Made by a program: the position numbers and the translations under genes
Assembly (NCBI GenBank): GCA_025963615.1
Contig: JAOQAL010000135.1
Coordinates: forward strand, 1 to 7,877
DNA from: Chitinophagaceae bacterium
GTDB lineage: Bacteria; Bacteroidota; Bacteroidia; Chitinophagales; Chitinophagaceae
DNA: 7,877 bases
Direction of reading: 5' to 3'
Shown here: positions 5,565 through 7,877 of the stretch, piece by piece
Numbering within the stretch: position 1 is the first letter of the stretch
How the letters are laid out: the number at the start of each line of letters is the position of its first letter
Notes under the pieces: generated by a model
What the model saw: only the letters and a program-made list of their open reading frames with translations
The model's database searches: none
What the model was told of the DNA's origin: nothing

Positions 5565-6557
5565 CTACCCAAGATCAATATTCGTATTATCCCCAATATT
5601 CAATCTTCTGGTTTCTCCACGGATTCCGGTATCATTGCCGATAATGGACGAATCCAGTACGATATCGAACAGGTTGGAATAAGCACCGATAATGGAATTT
5701 TTTATAATGGAGTAATCTACATTCGTATTATCGCCAATAGCGACATTAGGACCGATGATGGAGTTTTTTATATCGCAGCCCGAACCGATACTGACCGGCG
5801 GAATGATCACGGTATTTTCAAAATGATGCTGCTCATCAATCCGGCCGCCAAACTTTTTCAATAGGGTAGCATTGGATTCGAGCAAGGTTTCTTTTTTACC
5901 GCAATCAAACCAGTTCTCAACTTTAAATGACTTGAATTTCTTTCCCGATTTGATCATACAATCGAGAGCATCGGTGAGACTATATTCACCCCTGGTCGTC
6001 AGCCCCAGGTTAATATTTTTTTCAAGTCCTTGAAACATCAGTTCACTTTCCTTGATTTTATAAATACCCACCAGCGCCATATTACTCTTGGGTATCTGGG
6101 GCTTTTCAATAACATGCGTTATAAATCCATCTTCGCCAATTTCCGCCACCCCAAATTCTCTAGGGTCGTCCACCTTTTTTACCCCGAGCGATGAATATTC
6201 ACTGTTTACAACCTCCTGTACATCATATTCACAAATAGTATCTCCCAGCACCACGAACATTTCATCGCCATTCACAATATTCCTTGTCATTTTTACTGCA
6301 TGACCAATACCCTGCCTGTTGGTTTGATGAACAAAATGCGAAGTGAGATGGGGATATTTCTGAGCTACATAATCCTGTATCTTATCGCCGAGATAACCTA
6401 CTATAAAAACAAATTCAGTGATGCCGGCGTCCTGCAGTTGGTCGATGATAATACTCAGCACATTCTTGCCTGCCAACGGGATCAATGCCTTGGGTTGAGT
6501 GTAAGTATGGGGCCGCAGCTTGGTGCCTGCGCCGGCAACGGGAATAATAGCCTTCAC
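5565..6557 (-). CDS. Sugar-phosphate nucleotidyltransferase (glucose-1-phosphate thymidylyl/uridylyltransferase type)
   Basis: This enzyme joins a sugar 1-phosphate to a nucleoside triphosphate, giving an NDP-sugar and pyrophosphate for polysaccharide or cell-wall synthesis. The 330-residue product has the N-terminal loop GAGTKLRP (9-16, Lys in place of the usual Arg) with PKALIPLAGK (22-31). It also has QGIGHAV (82-88), the metal-binding GD (105-106), EYSLTDAL (191-198) and WFDCG with LLESN (216-229). From about 245 to the end, hexapeptide repeats (IGSGCDI, IGPNVAI, IGDNTNV) form a left-handed beta-helix, as in RmlA-long and GlmU-like enzymes. The start is GTG at 6555-6557; the frame upstream meets a stop with no ATG, and the product begins right at the conserved MKAIIPVAGAG. 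Sugar and nucleotide specificity are not evident, so no gene symbol is given. Confidence 0.92.
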   Translation of the reverse strand: MKAIIPVAGAGTKLRPHTYTQPKALIPLAGKNVLSIIIDQLQDAGITEFVFIVGYLGDKIQDYVAQKYPHLTSHFVHQTNRQGIGHAVKMTRNIVNGDEMFVVLGDTICEYDVQEVVNSEYSSLGVKKVDDPREFGVAEIGEDGFITHVIEKPQIPKSNMALVGIYKIKESELMFQGLEKNINLGLTTRGEYSLTDALDCMIKSGKKFKSFKVENWFDCGKKETLLESNATLLKKFGGRIDEQHHFENTVIIPPVSIGSGCDIKNSIIGPNVAIGDNTNVDYSIIKNSIIGAYSNLFDIVLDSSIIGNDTGIRGETRRLNIGDNTNIDLG

Positions 6558-6589
6558 TAATAGCGTTTTATTAACTAATCAAGAGCGGA

Positions 6590-6618
6590 CGAATGTAAGC
6601 ATTTTTAAATCAAACAAA
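6590..6618 (-). promoter_or_regulatory. Candidate promoter of the nucleotidyltransferase
   Basis: On the minus strand TTTG (6618-6615) is followed after 17 bases by TACATTCG (6597-6590), which matches TAnnTTTG at five of its six fixed positions. Transcription would begin near 6583, about 25 bases before the GTG start. Spacing and position fit, but the -7 match is imperfect. Confidence 0.35.
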
Positions 6619-6647
6619 AACATATTCATAAAAACGGATTTTCAATG

Positions 6648-6671
6648 GGCTGCACACTTAATTTTGCAGCC
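6648..6671 (+). promoter_or_regulatory. glyA: Candidate glyA promoter (TAATTTTG) inside a 7-bp hairpin
   Basis: TAATTTTG at 6659-6666 is an exact TAnnTTTG match and continues as CAGCC, a layout I recall at Bacteroidota housekeeping promoters. It would start transcription near 6672, leaving a leader of about 170 bases before glyA. The -33 element is not clear (TTTT at 6639-6642, spacer 16). GGCTGCA (6648-6654) and TGCAGCC (6665-6671) are perfect inverted 7-base arms around a 10-base loop, and the -7 motif lies in the loop and right arm. A DNA-binding regulator is possible. Confidence 0.45.
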
Positions 6672-6797
6672 TGAACGTGAAAAAAGATAGTGTTACCTGC
6701 TAATGGGTAGTGAACCGGGCAAACTACTATTAAACCATTGCAGCGTCGCACCCTTCTACGTTCCGGTCATTATTCAACAGTTTAGGTTTCAGCAAAG

Positions 6798-6829
6798 TTG
6801 AACTTTTAAACTCTTGAACCATTAAACTC
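6798..6829. repeat. Octamer tandem repeat before glyA (TTRAACYH)
   Basis: TTGAACTT, TTAAACTC, TTGAACCA and TTAAACTC are contiguous. Read as two 16-base units (6798-6813, 6814-6829) they agree at 14 of 16 positions. A diverged fifth unit, TTTTAAAA, follows at 6830-6837. The block ends about 8 bases before the glyA ATG, so it occupies the expected ribosome-landing region and makes it A/T-rich. Confidence 0.65.
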
Positions 6830-6844
6830 TTTTAAAACCCGCCA

Positions 6845-7777
6845 ATGCAAAAAGACACACAGATCTTCGACCTTATCAATAAGGAACTGGACCGTCAGCG
6901 TCATGGTATTGAGCTGATCGCTTCAGAAAATTTTACATCCCTGCAGGTAATGCAGGCTATGGGAACGGTACCGACCAATAAATATGCGGAAGGGTATCCC
7001 GGCAAACGTTATTATGGCGGATGCGAAATAGTAGATGAAATAGAAACCATCGCTATTGAAAGACTGAAAAAAATATTCCGGGCAACATGGGCCAATGTAC
7101 AACCACATAGTGGTGCACAGGCTAATGGAGCCGTATTTCTTGCCTGCCTCAAACCAGGTGAAAAAGTACTGGGTCTTGATCTTAGTATGGGTGGTCACCT
7201 TACCCATGGCAGCCCGGCCAACTTCAGTGGCAAAACGTATCATGCATTGTTCTATGGCGTAAAAAAAGATACAGGGACTGTTGATTACGATCAGCTGGAA
7301 GCCATAGCGTCAAAAGAAAAACCAAAGATGATCATCTGCGGCGCATCTGCCTACAGCCGCGACTGGGATTATAAACGTATCCGTAACGTAGCGGATGAAA
7401 TCGGCGCCATTGTTTTTGCCGATATTGCCCATCCCGCCGGTTTAATTGCCAAAGGTTTAATGAACGATCCGTTTGAACATTGCCACATAGTTACCTCTAC
7501 TACCCATAAAACATTGCGTGGGCCGCGTGGCGGCATCATTATGCTACGCCATGATTTTGAAAATCCCTGGGGCCTCAAAGATCCAAAAGGTAACACCCGT
7601 ACCATGAGCCAGTTACTTGACCTTGCGGTATTCCCCGGCACGCAGGGCGGGCCGCTGGAACATGTGATCGCTGCTAAAGCAGTTTCTTTTAGTGAGATAC
7701 TGAGTGACGATTTCACCGCTTATGGTAAGCAGATCATGAGCAATGCCCAGGCGATGGCGAAAGCATTTATGGCATAA
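6845..7777 (+). CDS. glyA: Serine hydroxymethyltransferase, cut short by an in-frame stop
   Basis: SHMT is a PLP enzyme of the cytoplasm that converts serine and tetrahydrofolate to glycine and 5,10-methylene-tetrahydrofolate. Clear family landmarks are [11 protein letters not shown] (20-30), [16 protein letters not shown] (44-59), [11 protein letters not shown] (84-94), [10 protein letters not shown] (191-200, with PLP-contacting Asp193 and His196), the PLP lysine in [12 protein letters not shown] (Lys222) and VFPGTQGGP near 274-282. An insert with [17 protein letters not shown] is the longer loop I recall in Bacteroidota SHMTs. The frame stops at a TAA (7775-7777) after 310 residues, whereas the family is about 415-425 long. 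It resumes directly in the same frame with conserved sequence, so this is nonsense or a base error, not a frameshift. A 310-residue product would lack the C-terminal domain with the substrate-carboxylate arginine (E. coli Arg363). Confidence 0.95.
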   Translation: MQKDTQIFDLINKELDRQRHGIELIASENFTSLQVMQAMGTVPTNKYAEGYPGKRYYGGCEIVDEIETIAIERLKKIFRATWANVQPHSGAQANGAVFLACLKPGEKVLGLDLSMGGHLTHGSPANFSGKTYHALFYGVKKDTGTVDYDQLEAIASKEKPKMIICGASAYSRDWDYKRIRNVADEIGAIVFADIAHPAGLIAKGLMNDPFEHCHIVTSTTHKTLRGPRGGIIMLRHDFENPWGLKDPKGNTRTMSQLLDLAVFPGTQGGPLEHVIAAKAVSFSEILSDDFTAYGKQIMSNAQAMAKAFMA

Positions 7778-7877
7778 GGATATTACCTTATCAGTGGTGG
7801 TACTGACAATCATTTAATGCTGATTGACCTGCGTAATAAAAACCTTACCGGTAAAAAAGCACAGGAGACCCTTGATA
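7778..7877 (+). pseudogene. glyA: 3' continuation of glyA after the internal stop (runs off the window)
   Basis: Directly after the TAA, in the same frame, 33 codons read as the next part of [22 protein letters not shown], then [25 protein letters not shown] is a strongly conserved SHMT block, found right after this point in E. coli GlyA ([10 protein letters not shown]). There is no new start codon or ribosome site, so this piece is not a separate gene. The lost residue is probably Lys, Gln or Glu, each one base from TAA. The gene continues beyond 7877. Confidence 0.88.

Noticed and set aside
5396..5644. 82-codon plus-strand frame through the heptamer array
   Set aside because: Its content is the tandem repeat read in shifting frames plus antisense of the nucleotidyltransferase 3' end; there is no support for translation.

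Overview
The window looks like chromosomal DNA of a member of the Bacteroidota, most likely near the Chitinophagaceae. This is inferred from several signs. Genes start after A/T-rich leaders with almost no Shine-Dalgarno sequence. Exact TAnnTTTG (-7 type) promoter motifs lie upstream of three genes. The SHMT has a longer central loop of the kind seen in this phylum. The spaces between genes are filled with short degenerate tandem repeats. No search could be run, so the lineage rests on recall.

Layout. 1-429 has no recognisable gene; it opens with three tandem hairpin-plus-T units that probably end a transcript entering from the left. 430-2673 (+) is a two-gene ABC-2 exporter: a NatA-like ATPase and, 9 bases on, a NatB-like permease. 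2851-3657 (+) is a membrane-anchored, helix-rich Bacteroidota protein with 16-residue internal repeats; a 35-bp dyad overlaps its likely promoter. 3697-3835 is a 139-bp MITE-like element between convergent transcripts. On the minus strand follow a small secreted carboxypeptidase-regulatory-like (transthyretin-like) protein (3866-4264), an NMO/FabK-family flavoprotein (4343-5296) and a sugar-phosphate nucleotidyltransferase (5565-6557, GTG start). 5297-5564 carries heptamer repeats. 6558-6844 separates the divergent nucleotidyltransferase and glyA and holds candidate promoters for both plus an octamer repeat. glyA (6845 onward, +) runs to the window edge.

The genes do not form one pathway. The ABC pair is clearly a unit; the rest are housekeeping or envelope functions (nucleotide-sugar synthesis, one-carbon metabolism, a flavin oxidoreductase) with lineage-specific envelope proteins between them. 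The most notable point is a TAA codon inside glyA at 7775-7777. The frame continues intact after it with conserved SHMT sequence, so this is a nonsense mutation or a single-base sequence error. I found no convincing new multi-gene system; the unusual content is mostly in the intergenic repeats and the coiled-coil protein with its promoter dyad.
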